A DNA stretch of 64,000 nt from Rhodanobacteraceae bacterium (GTDB taxonomy: Bacteria; Pseudomonadota; Gammaproteobacteria; Xanthomonadales; Rhodanobacteraceae): the NCBI GenBank assembly GCA_027019085.1, contig JALUXG010000003.1, positions 1 through 64,000 on the forward strand, read 5' to 3'. Under the pieces are notes generated by a model, which ran no database searches, was not told the DNA's origin, and saw only the letters and a list, made by a program, of their open reading frames with translations. The translations under genes were made by a program, and so were the position numbers. This document shows positions 37,432 to 46,483 of this stretch, in pieces (within the stretch, counting starts at the first letter, position 1; each line of letters begins with the position of its first letter).

Positions 37432-38814
37432 TCAGAGTTCGTCGAGAATCTGCAGCACTTCGTAGCAGGCGTTCATGACCCGGAGGTCGGCCTTGCCGGG
37501 CGGGCTTTTCCGATCGTCGTAATGCTGGTTCCTGCGGTCCAGGACCCGGTACCAGGCACCGTACTGGTGGTCGACCATGTGTTGCCAGGCGTATTGCCAG
37601 ATGCGTTCGTACCACATCCAGTATTCATCCTGTCCGGTGCGCTGCGCCAGCAGTGCCGAGGCTGCCAGCGTTTCGGCCTGGGTCCAGTAGTGCTTGTCGT
37701 CGTCGCAGATGTTGCCTTCGGGGTCGAAGCTCTGGCACAGGCCTCCGTGCTTCTCGTCCCATGCCAGCGGCACGGCGGTGTCGAACAGCCTGCGCGCGGT
37801 CGGCAGCAGCCATTGCGATTCCGGACGCGCCATGGGCGGCAAGGCTTCCTGCACTGCATGCGGGTCCAGGATGGTGTATCCCTGCGTGTATGGCAGCGGT
37901 AGCGTGCTGGATTCCTGTCTTGCCGGCATGGGTTTCCACAGGGGCTCGATGGATCCGGGCACGCTGGCCGGCAGGTCGACTTCCGACGCTGGCCGCCGGC
38001 AATGGCGATCCAACTGCAGCAACAGGCGACTCCACCCGGTCTGATGACCGACGACAAACCCCCAGGGCTGGAAGGGGTGCTTCGGTTCGTTGCGGTGATG
38101 GTTCCAGTCGATCCGCCACTGGTCATCGTAGTGCTCCCAGACCAGGCCGTTGGCCAACTGTGCCTGGCGCTGCGTGATGTTCTGTGCAATCAGCAGGGCG
38201 CGGTCGAGGTAGCGTGGATTGCCATCGGCTTCGTAGGCCCCGAGCAACGCCTCGCACAGGCGCAGGTTCGTATGCTGGCCCCGGTAGGCCGAGAAGTGCC
38301 AGTCCGCATCAGCCTGGTCACGGTACAAGCCGGCTTGACGGTCCCAGTAGCGTTCCTCGAGCAGGTTCCAGGTCTGCTCCATCCAGGATGCCGCCTGATC
38401 GGAGCCTGCCTTGTGGGCGGAGGCATAGGCCAGCAGCACGTGGGCAACGCCCAGGCCATGATTGGTGCGGTCCGCGGCACAGCCGTCACGGACGATCCAG
38501 ACATAGCCCCCGGTCGCGCTGTCGCGATGGATCTCGTGCAGGTAGGCCAGGCCATGTCGGGCGGCACCGGCATAGCGCGGGCTGCCGAAATGCCGTGCCG
38601 CCATGGCGAAATTGAATACGAATTTCGCGCTGCTCAGCAAATGCCGCGTGCGGGAATCGAAAATGCTGCCGTCATTGCGGTACCCATGAAAGAAACCGCC
38701 CACCGGGTCGATGCAGCGGGCATCATAGAATTCCATGATGTCCGCAATGTGCTGACGCAGGAACCCGCGGGACCTGAAATCGGGTACCGGGGCTGCGGGC
38801 AACCGCGGTTTCAT
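37432..38814 (-). CDS. AGE family sugar epimerase/isomerase, probable mannose isomerase
   Basis: A 460-residue (alpha/alpha)6-barrel protein of the N-acylglucosamine 2-epimerase family. Typical segments are GGFFHGYRNDGS, HLLSSAKFVFNFAMA, TNHGLGVAHVLLAYA, YRGQHTNLRLCEALL, and the C-terminal WTQAETLAASALL and GAWYRVLDR. Compared with usual members near 400 residues it carries about 60 extra residues at 272-332, with a low-similarity Pro-rich loop. Its ATG overlaps the fructokinase stop (ATGA), so it probably converts mannose to fructose for that kinase. Cellobiose or acylglucosamine epimerase activity is the alternative. Confidence 0.8.
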   Translation of the reverse strand: MKPRLPAAPVPDFRSRGFLRQHIADIMEFYDARCIDPVGGFFHGYRNDGSIFDSRTRHLLSSAKFVFNFAMAARHFGSPRYAGAARHGLAYLHEIHRDSATGGYVWIVRDGCAADRTNHGLGVAHVLLAYASAHKAGSDQAASWMEQTWNLLEERYWDRQAGLYRDQADADWHFSAYRGQHTNLRLCEALLGAYEADGNPRYLDRALLIAQNITQRQAQLANGLVWEHYDDQWRIDWNHHRNEPKHPFQPWGFVVGHQTGWSRLLLQLDRHCRRPASEVDLPASVPGSIEPLWKPMPARQESSTLPLPYTQGYTILDPHAVQEALPPMARPESQWLLPTARRLFDTAVPLAWDEKHGGLCQSFDPEGNICDDDKHYWTQAETLAASALLAQRTGQDEYWMWYERIWQYAWQHMVDHQYGAWYRVLDRRNQHYDDRKSPPGKADLRVMNACYEVLQILDEL

Positions 38815-39785
38815 TGTTGCAGGTCCATGAACGTTGCAACCTCCCCTGCATCCGGCAGGGCGGAAAACGAACCGCGCCGGCTGACGGTCAGGGCACCGCA
38901 TGCGGCGGCAAACCGCAGTGTCGCGTGGATCCCTTGCAGGTCCAGCAGCCAGTCGTCGAACCGTGATGCAGTAATTTCCTGACGCATCAGGGCATGCAGC
39001 AGGCCCGCGACAAAGGCATCACCGGCTGCCGTGCTGTCGACGACTTCGCAGGCATAGGTCGGCATGACACCTTCGGCATCACGAGCGAACCACCGCAGGG
39101 GCGCGGCGCCGTCGGTCACCACCAGAAGGCGCGTGCAGCCGTGCCACAAACGCCCGAAAAACGCTGCTTCGTCGTCACCGGCAAGGTAGGCCAGTTCCTC
39201 GGCGCTGAACTTGACCACATCAGCCAGCTCGAGTCCGCTCCACATCACCGTCCTCGGGTCGTCGACATGCCGCCAGCGATCGGGGCGAAGATTGAGGTCG
39301 AAACTGACCAGCGCGCCAGCCCGGTGCGCGCGGCGCATGCCTTCGCGCGTGGCCTCGGCCAGGCCCGGTTCGCTCATGCTGAGCGAGCACACGTGCATAA
39401 ACGCGCACTCGTCGAAGGCGGCATCGGCGAAATGTTCGACCCTGAAGAGCATGTCCGCCGAAGGAGGGCGGTAGAAGACGAAGTTGCGTTCACCGTGCGC
39501 ATCCAGTTCGACAAAGGCCAGGGCCGTGGGCGCCTGTTGCGTGCGCACGACGAAGCGGGTGTCCACACCGTTGCATGCCAGCTGGTCGACAAGGAAGTCG
39601 CCGAAACGATCCTGTCCCAGCATGCCGGTGAATCGCGCCATGCTGCCAAGCCGGGCCACCCCGACGGCTACATTGGCCTGGCCACCGCCGGCGAAGGGAA
39701 CAAAAGCACGTGGAAAGCCCCGTGTATCGGCGCCTTCGGGATGAAAATCGATGAGCGCTTCACCGAAACAGAGGATGGCTGGCAT
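38811..39785 (-). CDS. PfkB family kinase, probable fructokinase
   Basis: Sugar kinase of 324 residues. PfkB signature blocks are clear: FAGGGQANVAVGVARLG near residue 32 and the C-terminal DSTAAGDAFVAGLLHAL with the catalytic aspartate. FGEALIDFHPEG at the N-terminus and FVPF sugar contacts suit a fructokinase. It would phosphorylate fructose to fructose 6-phosphate. ATG at 39785 follows GAAGGG. Its stop overlaps the AGE isomerase start, together forming a mannose/fructose utilisation pair. Confidence 0.85.
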   Translation of the reverse strand: MPAILCFGEALIDFHPEGADTRGFPRAFVPFAGGGQANVAVGVARLGSMARFTGMLGQDRFGDFLVDQLACNGVDTRFVVRTQQAPTALAFVELDAHGERNFVFYRPPSADMLFRVEHFADAAFDECAFMHVCSLSMSEPGLAEATREGMRRAHRAGALVSFDLNLRPDRWRHVDDPRTVMWSGLELADVVKFSAEELAYLAGDDEAAFFGRLWHGCTRLLVVTDGAAPLRWFARDAEGVMPTYACEVVDSTAAGDAFVAGLLHALMRQEITASRFDDWLLDLQGIHATLRFAAACGALTVSRRGSFSALPDAGEVATFMDLQQ

Positions 39786-40152
39786 CGCTGGTATCCCTTC
39801 ATCGGAACGGGTACGACTGCGTGCGGGAAAAAATCCATGCAAACGGTCGTGGTGGGTCGAACCGGCTCCTGCGGGGGTGAACGCAACGGACCAGGTCCTG
39901 TGTACCGGGAGGATTCTGCCCGGTCGTGGATAAAATGTACCTGCTTTGCACGCGATGTGCGGCACGATTTGGTGCGATCGTGCATCATCGTGCGTGTTCG
40001 CGCATCACAGATGGGCTTGCCGGCATGTAGCGGCAGACCCGCGATGCACCGGTTCGGCATGTCCGCGTTTCGCCGGATGCACTCGGCATGCGGGCCGCAT
40101 GGACGACATGGACCGCGCAAGGGTTTGATATGACAATCTCCAGGAGCCTGAC
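39786..40152. promoter_or_regulatory. divergent intergenic region with dyad
   Basis: About 367 bases between the fructokinase operon (minus) and sdhE (plus), with no gene. A 22-base dyad, GCACGAT (39962-39968) and ATCGTGC (39977-39983) with an eight-base spacer, may be an operator for a sugar regulator or for sdhE. A CAGGAG site lies just before sdhE. Confidence 0.35.
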
Positions 40153-40401
40153 ATGAGCGAAACACAGATGGACCGCCTGCGATGGCGTTGTCGCCGGGGC
40201 ACCAGGGAGCTTGACGTGTTGTACGGCTGGTGGCTGGAGCAGCGCTATCCACAGGCCAGCGAAGAGGCACGCAAGGCTTTCGAGGACCTGCTCGGTGCGC
40301 AGGACCCGGATCTGTGGGACTGGACCATTGGCCGCGGCAAGGTCCCGCGACCGGACTGGCAGGCCATTGTCGATGACATCCGTGCCCACCATCGGCTTTG
40401 A
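40153..40401 (+). CDS. sdhE: FAD assembly factor SdhE
   Basis: Small all-helical protein of 82 residues (YgfY/DUF339) that promotes covalent FAD attachment to SdhA. The family core is visible in RLRWRCRRGTRELDVLYGWWLEQ (RGxxE motif) and the tail DPDLWDWTIGRG. AGGAG precedes the ATG. It overlaps the YgfX-like gene by 29 bases, and lies about 2.8 kb from sdhB on the same strand, past the mannose module. Confidence 0.92.
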   Translation: MSETQMDRLRWRCRRGTRELDVLYGWWLEQRYPQASEEARKAFEDLLGAQDPDLWDWTIGRGKVPRPDWQAIVDDIRAHHRL

Positions 40402-40795
40402 TTACCGGCCCTCGTGGTGGCCGGGCGTACTGCTGACCATGATCGCCGTGCTGGCACTTGCTGCCATCGCGTCAAGCGGCATGCCGTGGTGGTTGTCGCT
40501 GGCGACCGGCGGTCTGGTGCTGGCCTATCTGGTGCATGCCTGCCGTCGCAGCCGTGTGTCGCCGGTGCGCACGGTGCGCTGGGAGGCTGACGGTGGCTGG
40601 TGGCTGCGGCTCGATGCGGACGAGGACATCCCCGCACGTCTCGTGCATGCACGGGTTGTGGCCGGGCTGGTCATCCTGGGTCTTGCATGGGCCGGTCGGC
40701 AACGCACGGTGCTGTTGCTGTTTCCGGACAATCTTCATGGTGACATCCGTAGGCGCTTGCGCATGCGGTTGTCAGTACCTGCCGACAGCAACTGA
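40373..40795 (+). CDS. ygfX: YgfX-like membrane protein
   Basis: A 140-residue protein with two adjacent membrane helices (VLLTMIAVLALAAIA and WWLSLATGGLVLAYLVH) and a cytoplasmic beta-rich tail containing LLLFPDNLHGDIRRRLRMRL, the pattern of YgfX (CptA). In E. coli ygfX is beside sdhE; it has been linked to cell-shape effects and to SdhE. The ATG at 40373 overlaps sdhE; a GTG nine bases on is possible. Low sequence identity in this family lowers certainty. Confidence 0.75.
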   Translation: MTSVPTIGFDYRPSWWPGVLLTMIAVLALAAIASSGMPWWLSLATGGLVLAYLVHACRRSRVSPVRTVRWEADGGWWLRLDADEDIPARLVHARVVAGLVILGLAWAGRQRTVLLLFPDNLHGDIRRRLRMRLSVPADSN

Positions 40796-40893
40796 GGGCA
40801 AACTCGGCTTGCCGTGGATCCTTGCTTTCGGGCACTCTGGCGCCTTCCCGCGGTCGCACCCCTGTTCCGATCGCGCCCGAGACCGACACCCCC

Positions 40894-42135
40894 ATGTTCC
40901 GACCGCTATCCCTGTTCATCGGCTTGCGCTACAGCCGAGCCAAGCGCCGCAACCATTTCATCTCCTTCATATCCGGCGTCTGCATCGTCAGCCTGGCGCT
41001 GAGTGTTGCTGCGCTGATTACGGTCATGTCGGTGATGAATGGCTTCGACTACCAGTTGCGATCGCGCATTCTTGGTGCGGTGGCGCATGCCACCATTTCC
41101 GGGGTCGGCGAGAGCATCCAGGACTGGCAGCATGCCTTGAAGGTTGCCAAGTCCGACCCGCATGTCCTCGGTGCTGCGCCCTATGTCGCGGAGCAGGCCT
41201 TCCTGCGGGGCGCAGGATCCAGCGGTGCCATGCTGCGCGGCATCGAACCGGCGATGGAACCGCAGGTATCCGATTTCAACAAACACATGGTCGCCGGCTC
41301 GTTGGATTCCCTGAAGCCGGGAAGCTGGAACATCGTGCTTGGCAATGAACTGGCCATGCTGCTTGGCGCGCAGCCGGGCGACAAGGTCATTGTCTATGCG
41401 CCGCGATTTCGTGCCGGCCCGATGGGTGCGATGCCGATGTTGCGGGCATTCCGTGTCAGCGGCATCTTCTCGCTGGGCATGCAGCAATACGATTCGGGGC
41501 TGGCGCTGGTCAACATGCAGGACGCCGAGCACCTGTACGGACTGCAGGGGCCAACCGGCATCCGCCTGCGCCTGGACGACATGTATGCCGCCAACCGCGT
41601 TGCATCGCACCTGAACCGGCAACTGGGGAATGTGTACCGGGTGGAAACCTGGATCCAGACCAACTCCAATCTGTTCAAGGCACTGAGCATGGAAAAGAAG
41701 GTCATGTTCCTGATCCTGGTCCTGATCGTGCTGGTCGCGGTGATCAACCTGGTGTCCATGCTGGTGATGCTGGTGACCGACAAGCAGGCCGACATCGCAA
41801 TCTTGCGCACGCTCGGGCTGCCCCCCTCCACGGTGCGTGGCGTGTTCATGGTGCAGGGGCTTTTCGTCGGCGTGGTCGGCATCATGGTCGGCGCCGTTGG
41901 CGGCGTGATGCTTGCGACCAATCTCCCGGCGCTGGCCGAATGGATCGAACGCACGTTCCATGTGCAGTTCCTTTCACCCCAAGTGTACTACATCAGCGAA
42001 TTGCCCAGCCGACTGCACTGGAGCGATGTCGGCTGGATATGCGCCACCGCTTTCGTGCTTTCGCTGCTGGCGACCATCTACCCCGCGCGCCGTGCCGCGC
42101 GCACCCATCCGGCACAGGCCCTGCGTTATGAATGA
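40894..42135 (+). CDS. lolC: lipoprotein-releasing ABC permease LolC/LolE
   Basis: Inner-membrane permease of the Lol system, 413 residues, four membrane segments with a large periplasmic loop. Typical opening [37 protein letters not shown], the [14 protein letters not shown] stretch and C-terminal [18 protein letters not shown] are clear. With LolD it extracts outer-membrane lipoproteins. Only one LolC/E gene is beside lolD, so the complex is either a homodimer (LolF-like) or the partner lies elsewhere. It overlaps lolD by eight bases. Confidence 0.92.
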   Translation: MFRPLSLFIGLRYSRAKRRNHFISFISGVCIVSLALSVAALITVMSVMNGFDYQLRSRILGAVAHATISGVGESIQDWQHALKVAKSDPHVLGAAPYVAEQAFLRGAGSSGAMLRGIEPAMEPQVSDFNKHMVAGSLDSLKPGSWNIVLGNELAMLLGAQPGDKVIVYAPRFRAGPMGAMPMLRAFRVSGIFSLGMQQYDSGLALVNMQDAEHLYGLQGPTGIRLRLDDMYAANRVASHLNRQLGNVYRVETWIQTNSNLFKALSMEKKVMFLILVLIVLVAVINLVSMLVMLVTDKQADIAILRTLGLPPSTVRGVFMVQGLFVGVVGIMVGAVGGVMLATNLPALAEWIERTFHVQFLSPQVYYISELPSRLHWSDVGWICATAFVLSLLATIYPARRAARTHPAQALRYE

Positions 42136-42841
42136 GCAAGCAGCAGCGCAACATGACACCGGCAGAAAGGGTGTGGTCGTGGCCGCGCGCCATGTCGCCA
42201 AGACCTTCAGTGAAGGCAAGTTGCGCGCCGAGGTACTCGAGGACGTCAGCTTCGAAGTGGAGCGGGGCAGGACGCTGGCCATTGTCGGCGCTTCCGGAGC
42301 CGGCAAGAGCACCCTGTTGCACATTGTCGGGGGGCTGGACACGCTGACCGCCGGCGAGGTGGAGGTCGAGGGGCGGGTGATGTCCACGCTGTCAGATGCC
42401 GAACGAGGACGCCTGCGCAACCGTTCGCTGGGCTTCATCTACCAGTTCCATCACCTGCTGCCCGAATTCACGGCGCTGGAAAATGTGTGCATGCCGCTGT
42501 TGATCCGCGGTACCGATGTTGCCGAAGCCAGGCAGCGGGCGTCACAGTTGCTGCAACGCGTGGGCCTGTCGCACCGGCTGGAACACAAGCCCGGCGAGCT
42601 GTCCGGGGGTGAGCGTCAGCGGTGTGCGGTGGCGCGGGCGCTGGTGACGCGCCCGGCCTGCATTCTCGGCGACGAACCGACTGGAAACCTCGATGAACAC
42701 AACGCCGCACAGGTCTATGACCTGATGCTCGAACTGAACCAGGAGATCGGTACGAGTTTCGTGCTCGTCACCCATGATCGCGAGCTGGCCGCCCGCATGG
42801 ACCAGGTCATGGAGCTTTCCGGTGGGCGTCTGCACGGTTAG
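42128..42841 (+). CDS. lolD: lipoprotein-releasing ABC ATPase LolD
   Basis: ATPase of the Lol exporter, 237 residues. Walker [11 protein letters not shown]-loop in [13 protein letters not shown] signature LSGGERQR, Walker [14 protein letters not shown] and H-loop LVTHD all appear in order. [14 protein letters not shown] is characteristic of LolD. The start inside the last codons of lolC suggests translational coupling. Confidence 0.94.
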   Translation: MNEQAAAQHDTGRKGVVVAARHVAKTFSEGKLRAEVLEDVSFEVERGRTLAIVGASGAGKSTLLHIVGGLDTLTAGEVEVEGRVMSTLSDAERGRLRNRSLGFIYQFHHLLPEFTALENVCMPLLIRGTDVAEARQRASQLLQRVGLSHRLEHKPGELSGGERQRCAVARALVTRPACILGDEPTGNLDEHNAAQVYDLMLELNQEIGTSFVLVTHDRELAARMDQVMELSGGRLHG

Positions 42842-42934
42842 TTGCAGCACCCGCTGACATGCGGCGCCGTGTCCGCACGGTGCGCAGGACGGGATGCCGA
42901 TCGAGGGAACCGATCCACTGCCCACGGAGGGGAC

Positions 42935-45286
42935 ATGCATGCGCAGCACCTGCGACTGAATCTGATGGCGTGGGCCCGGTGTTCGGCCCATGCCCCCCTG
43001 AGCGTGGCCGTCCTGCTGGGCACGCTCGGTCTGCTCTGGTTGCCGCAATTGCCGCCAATCGCGCTGTTGCTGCCTGGCGCAGCCGGGATGGCGTGGCTGG
43101 CCTGGCGGGTCCCGTCGGCACGAGCCGTCTGCTGGGTCGGACTGGCCTTTGTGATCGCCGTTTGCCGTGCCGGTCTGGTATTGCATGACCGGCTCCCGCG
43201 CGCGCTGGAGCGCCAGGAGTTCCTGGTGACCGGTCGAGTCGTGGGCCTGCCGCAATCGCGCTCCGATGCCGTGCGGTTCGTGTTGCGCGTAGAACAGGCA
43301 TGGCACGACGGCAAGCGTTTTCCGCTGCACGGGAAGCTGCGTGTGTCCTGGTACGGGGCGCCACAGATGGCGCACTATGCCTGCCGGCGCTGGCACCTTC
43401 TGCTACGCCTGCGCAGGCCGCGTGGCAGCCTGGATCCGGGTGCCTTCGACAGTGAAAGGCAGGCGCTGGAACAGCGCATCTCGGCCGTGGGTTATGTCAG
43501 GGCGCAAGGTGACAACCGCTCGCCTGGCATCGTCCGGTGGTGTGTCGACGGTATGCGTGCACGGCTGGCATCGGCCATCGGCCACAGTGTCGAATCGCGC
43601 ACTGCGTCGTCCCTGCTGCGCGCGCTGGCCGTGGGCGACAAGCGCGGGCTCAGGGCGCAGGACTGGCGGATCGCGCGCAGCACGGGGGTATCGCACCTGC
43701 TTGCCATCTCCGGATTTCATGTGGGCGTGGCAGCCCTTCTCGGGGGCTGGCTGGCAGCCGGAATCTGGTGGATGTGGCCAGGACTCGGAAACCGGGTGCC
43801 TCGCCGCGTGGCGCAGTACTGGTGCGCCCTGGTCCCGGCGAGCGCCTATGCCTTGCTGGCCGGGTTCGGTTTGCCCACGCGTCGTGCGCTGCTGATGATC
43901 ACGGTCCTGGTGCTGGCCGGCAGCTGGAGGCGCAGGGTGATGCCCGCGCAAGCCCTGTCACTGGCCCTGCTCGCGGTGCTGGTGACGGACCCGCTGGCGG
44001 TACTCGCTCCCGGCTTCTGGCTCTCCTTTGCTGCCGTCGCCCTGTTGGTGCTGATGCTCGAACCGCGCAAGGCCGGGGGCTGGCGCGGCCACCTGCGTAC
44101 CGCAGGGCAGGCACAATTGCTGATGAGCGTGGCATTGCTGCCGTTGACGGCGTGGTTTTTCGGGCAGGGTGCCCCCTGGGGCTGGTTTGCCAACGCATTC
44201 GCGATACCTGTGATCAGCCTGCTGGTGGTGCCCTTGATTCTTGCTGGCATGTTCGTTTGGCCGCTGGTGCCGAGTCTTGCACAGCATTTGTGGCAGCTTT
44301 CCGGCATGACCATGGAACGCCTCTGGCAGGCCCTGGGGGGCGTGGCCCATTGGCCCGGCGCGCTCTGGTACCTGCCTGCCGTCGGTGCAGCGGCACTGAT
44401 TTTTGCCAGCATCGGTGCCCTGTGGCTGTTTGTCCCGCGCGGCCTGCCGGGACGCTGGCTCGGGCTGCTGTTGTTTGCACCCCTGTTGTGGCCTGGCTTG
44501 CCGCGGCTGCCGACGGGCGGTTTCCGGATCACCATGCTCGATGTCGGGCAGGGGCTGTCGGTGCTGGTTCGCACACGCAAGCATCTCCTGCTCTATGATG
44601 CGGGCGCACGCTATCCGTCGGGCTTCAATTACGGCGATGCCGTGGTGCTGCCGGCAATACGCCACGGTGGCTACCAAGCACTTGATCGCATGATTATCAG
44701 TCATGGCGACAACGACCATGCGGGTGGCGCGGTGGCCGTGGCCAGGGCCTTTCCACGAGCGCTGCGCCTGAGCGGCGAGCCGGCACGCATGCGGGTGCCC
44801 ATGCAGACCTGTCGTGCAGGCCAGCACTGGACCTGGGATGGCGTCAGCATGCGGGTGCTCAGTCCCGCTGACCGGCTGCGACCGTTGCTCGGGCGCAACG
44901 ACCTTTCGTGCGTGCTGCTGATCAGCGGTCCGGGGGGACGGATGCTGTTGACGGGCGATATCCTTCGCGACCTCGAAGGTGCGGTGGCCGATCGCGTCGG
45001 TTCGGGGCCGCCACTGGTCGTGCTGGTGCCGCATCACGGCAGCAATTCCTCCTCCTCGAGTCGCTTCATTTCGGACCTGCACCCGATATTGGCACTGGTT
45101 TCTGCCGGCTGGCTGAATCGCTTCGGACATCCACGCGAAACCGTGCTGGCACGCTACCGCCATGCCGGGGTGCCCGTATTCGACACGGCCACCTCGGGGG
45201 CCGTTCGCGTGGATTTCCCACCCCATGGCACGCCGCGCGTCATCTGGCAATGGCGGCATGAGCATCCCCGGTTCTGGCGTGAATGA
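42935..45286 (+). CDS. comEC: DNA internalization competence protein ComEC/Rec2
   Basis: Inner-membrane DNA uptake channel of 783 residues. After an N-terminal DUF4131 part (about 40-190) comes the Competence membrane domain (about 210-490; GVSHLLAISGFHVGVAALLGGW) and a C-terminal metallo-beta-lactamase-like domain with IISHGDNDHAGG and LVPHHGSNSSSS. It translocates single-stranded DNA for transformation. A strong GGAGGGG site and ATG at 42935 define the start. The gene sits between envelope genes, as I recall for Xanthomonadales. Confidence 0.92.
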   Translation: MHAQHLRLNLMAWARCSAHAPLSVAVLLGTLGLLWLPQLPPIALLLPGAAGMAWLAWRVPSARAVCWVGLAFVIAVCRAGLVLHDRLPRALERQEFLVTGRVVGLPQSRSDAVRFVLRVEQAWHDGKRFPLHGKLRVSWYGAPQMAHYACRRWHLLLRLRRPRGSLDPGAFDSERQALEQRISAVGYVRAQGDNRSPGIVRWCVDGMRARLASAIGHSVESRTASSLLRALAVGDKRGLRAQDWRIARSTGVSHLLAISGFHVGVAALLGGWLAAGIWWMWPGLGNRVPRRVAQYWCALVPASAYALLAGFGLPTRRALLMITVLVLAGSWRRRVMPAQALSLALLAVLVTDPLAVLAPGFWLSFAAVALLVLMLEPRKAGGWRGHLRTAGQAQLLMSVALLPLTAWFFGQGAPWGWFANAFAIPVISLLVVPLILAGMFVWPLVPSLAQHLWQLSGMTMERLWQALGGVAHWPGALWYLPAVGAAALIFASIGALWLFVPRGLPGRWLGLLLFAPLLWPGLPRLPTGGFRITMLDVGQGLSVLVRTRKHLLLYDAGARYPSGFNYGDAVVLPAIRHGGYQALDRMIISHGDNDHAGGAVAVARAFPRALRLSGEPARMRVPMQTCRAGQHWTWDGVSMRVLSPADRLRPLLGRNDLSCVLLISGPGGRMLLTGDILRDLEGAVADRVGSGPPLVVLVPHHGSNSSSSSRFISDLHPILALVSAGWLNRFGHPRETVLARYRHAGVPVFDTATSGAVRVDFPPHGTPRVIWQWRHEHPRFWRE

Positions 45287-45370
45287 GGTACGCGACACGA
45301 TTCACAGGCAAGAGTCCGGTCGCTGGTATCATGCGCGCAGTGCAATATCCTGTGGCTGGAGATCAATCAC

Positions 45371-46042
45371 GTGCTGGAGCTCATTGAAGCGGGCGGCTGG
45401 GGCATGCTGCCCATCCTGGTATGTTCGGCCATTGCGCTGGCCATTGTTCTGGAAAGGTTCTGGAGTCTGCGCCGGGCAGCCGTGATGCCACAGGGGCTGG
45501 GCGATGAGGTACGCAAGTGGGCTCAGTCGCGCAAGCTCGATGCCCGCCATCTGGATACACTGTCCCGCAATTCTCCGCTCGGCGAATTGCTGGCGGCGGC
45601 ACTCGCAGTGCGCAACCGGCCGCGTGACGAGATCAAGGAACGGCTGGAAGATGTCGGCCGGCATGTCACCCACCGCATGGAACGCTATCTCAACACCCTG
45701 GGCACGATTGCGCTCATCGGGCCGCTGCTGGGATTGTTGGGGACCGTGATCGGTCTGATCCGCATGTTCCTGGCCGTGATGGCCAGCGGCGTGGGTGATC
45801 CGATGAAGATGGCCGGCGGCATAGGCGAAGCGCTGATCTGCACGGCTTCGGGCCTGATCGTGGCCATACCGGCCTATGTCATGCACCGCTATTTCCGCGG
45901 ACGCGTGCAGGGCTACTGCGTGGACATGGAGCGTCAGGCCAGCGCCCTGCTCGACACCCTGACTCATGCGCCGCAACCGCCTGCCGCGGTCGGTCGTTCC
46001 CCGGCTGCGGCATCCGCGCATCCCGCCCGCGCGACGCAGTGA
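45371..46042 (+). CDS. exbB: MotA/TolQ/ExbB proton channel protein
   Basis: Inner-membrane proton channel subunit, 223 residues with three membrane segments: near 10-28, 110-140 (TIALIGPLLGLLGTVIGLIRMF) and 155-178 (EALICTASGLIVAIPAYVMH). These stretches carry the ExbB/TolQ consensus. Start is GTG at 45371 with GGAG at 45358-45361. It pairs with exbD ten bases downstream. Whether it energises TonB or Tol-like work is uncertain, since no tonB or tolA is beside it. The Pro/Ala-rich tail is probably disordered. Confidence 0.88.
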   Translation: MLELIEAGGWGMLPILVCSAIALAIVLERFWSLRRAAVMPQGLGDEVRKWAQSRKLDARHLDTLSRNSPLGELLAAALAVRNRPRDEIKERLEDVGRHVTHRMERYLNTLGTIALIGPLLGLLGTVIGLIRMFLAVMASGVGDPMKMAGGIGEALICTASGLIVAIPAYVMHRYFRGRVQGYCVDMERQASALLDTLTHAPQPPAAVGRSPAAASAHPARATQ

Positions 46043-46051
46043 GGCCTTTCG

Positions 46052-46483
46052 ATGCGCATCGGTGACCAGCATCGCCAGGACGAATTCGAAATCAGCGTGG
46101 TGCCGCTGATCGACGTGCTGCTGACCCTGTTGATGTTCTTCGTGCTGACCACGACCTTCGTGCGCCATGCGCGCATGCAGGTGACATTGCCCAAGGCCAG
46201 TGCCGATCCGGCTGCCGCCCAGGCCCATCCGCTGGTAGTGGTGATCGACCGTCAGGGGCGTTTCTACGTCGGCAACAACCAGGTGCTCGGTTCCGGCGTC
46301 GATGAACTCAAGCGCGCCATCGCCGGCGTGGCAGACGGCAGCCATGATCGCCCTGTAATCTTGCGAGCCGACGCGCTGACCCCGCACCAGGCCGTCGTCA
46401 CTGCCATGGATGCACTGGGGCAGCTCGGCTTCACACGCCTGTCCATCGCGACCACACCCGATGCGAGGTCCACTGCTCCGTGA
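46052..46483 (+). CDS. exbD: ExbD/TolR family protein
   Basis: A 143-residue single-pass inner-membrane protein. The membrane segment has the essential aspartate in VVPLIDVLLTLLMFFVL, and a periplasmic domain with RADALTPHQAVVTAMDALGQLGF follows, typical of ExbD/TolR. It forms a proton-driven motor with ExbB. Its stop overlaps the GTG start of msbA (GTGA), so all three are co-translated. Confidence 0.9.
   Translation: MRIGDQHRQDEFEISVVPLIDVLLTLLMFFVLTTTFVRHARMQVTLPKASADPAAAQAHPLVVVIDRQGRFYVGNNQVLGSGVDELKRAIAGVADGSHDRPVILRADALTPHQAVVTAMDALGQLGFTRLSIATTPDARSTAP

Noticed and set aside
45301..45332. TTCACA and TATCAT words as an exbB promoter
   Set aside because: Spacing of about 20 bases is too long for a standard promoter.
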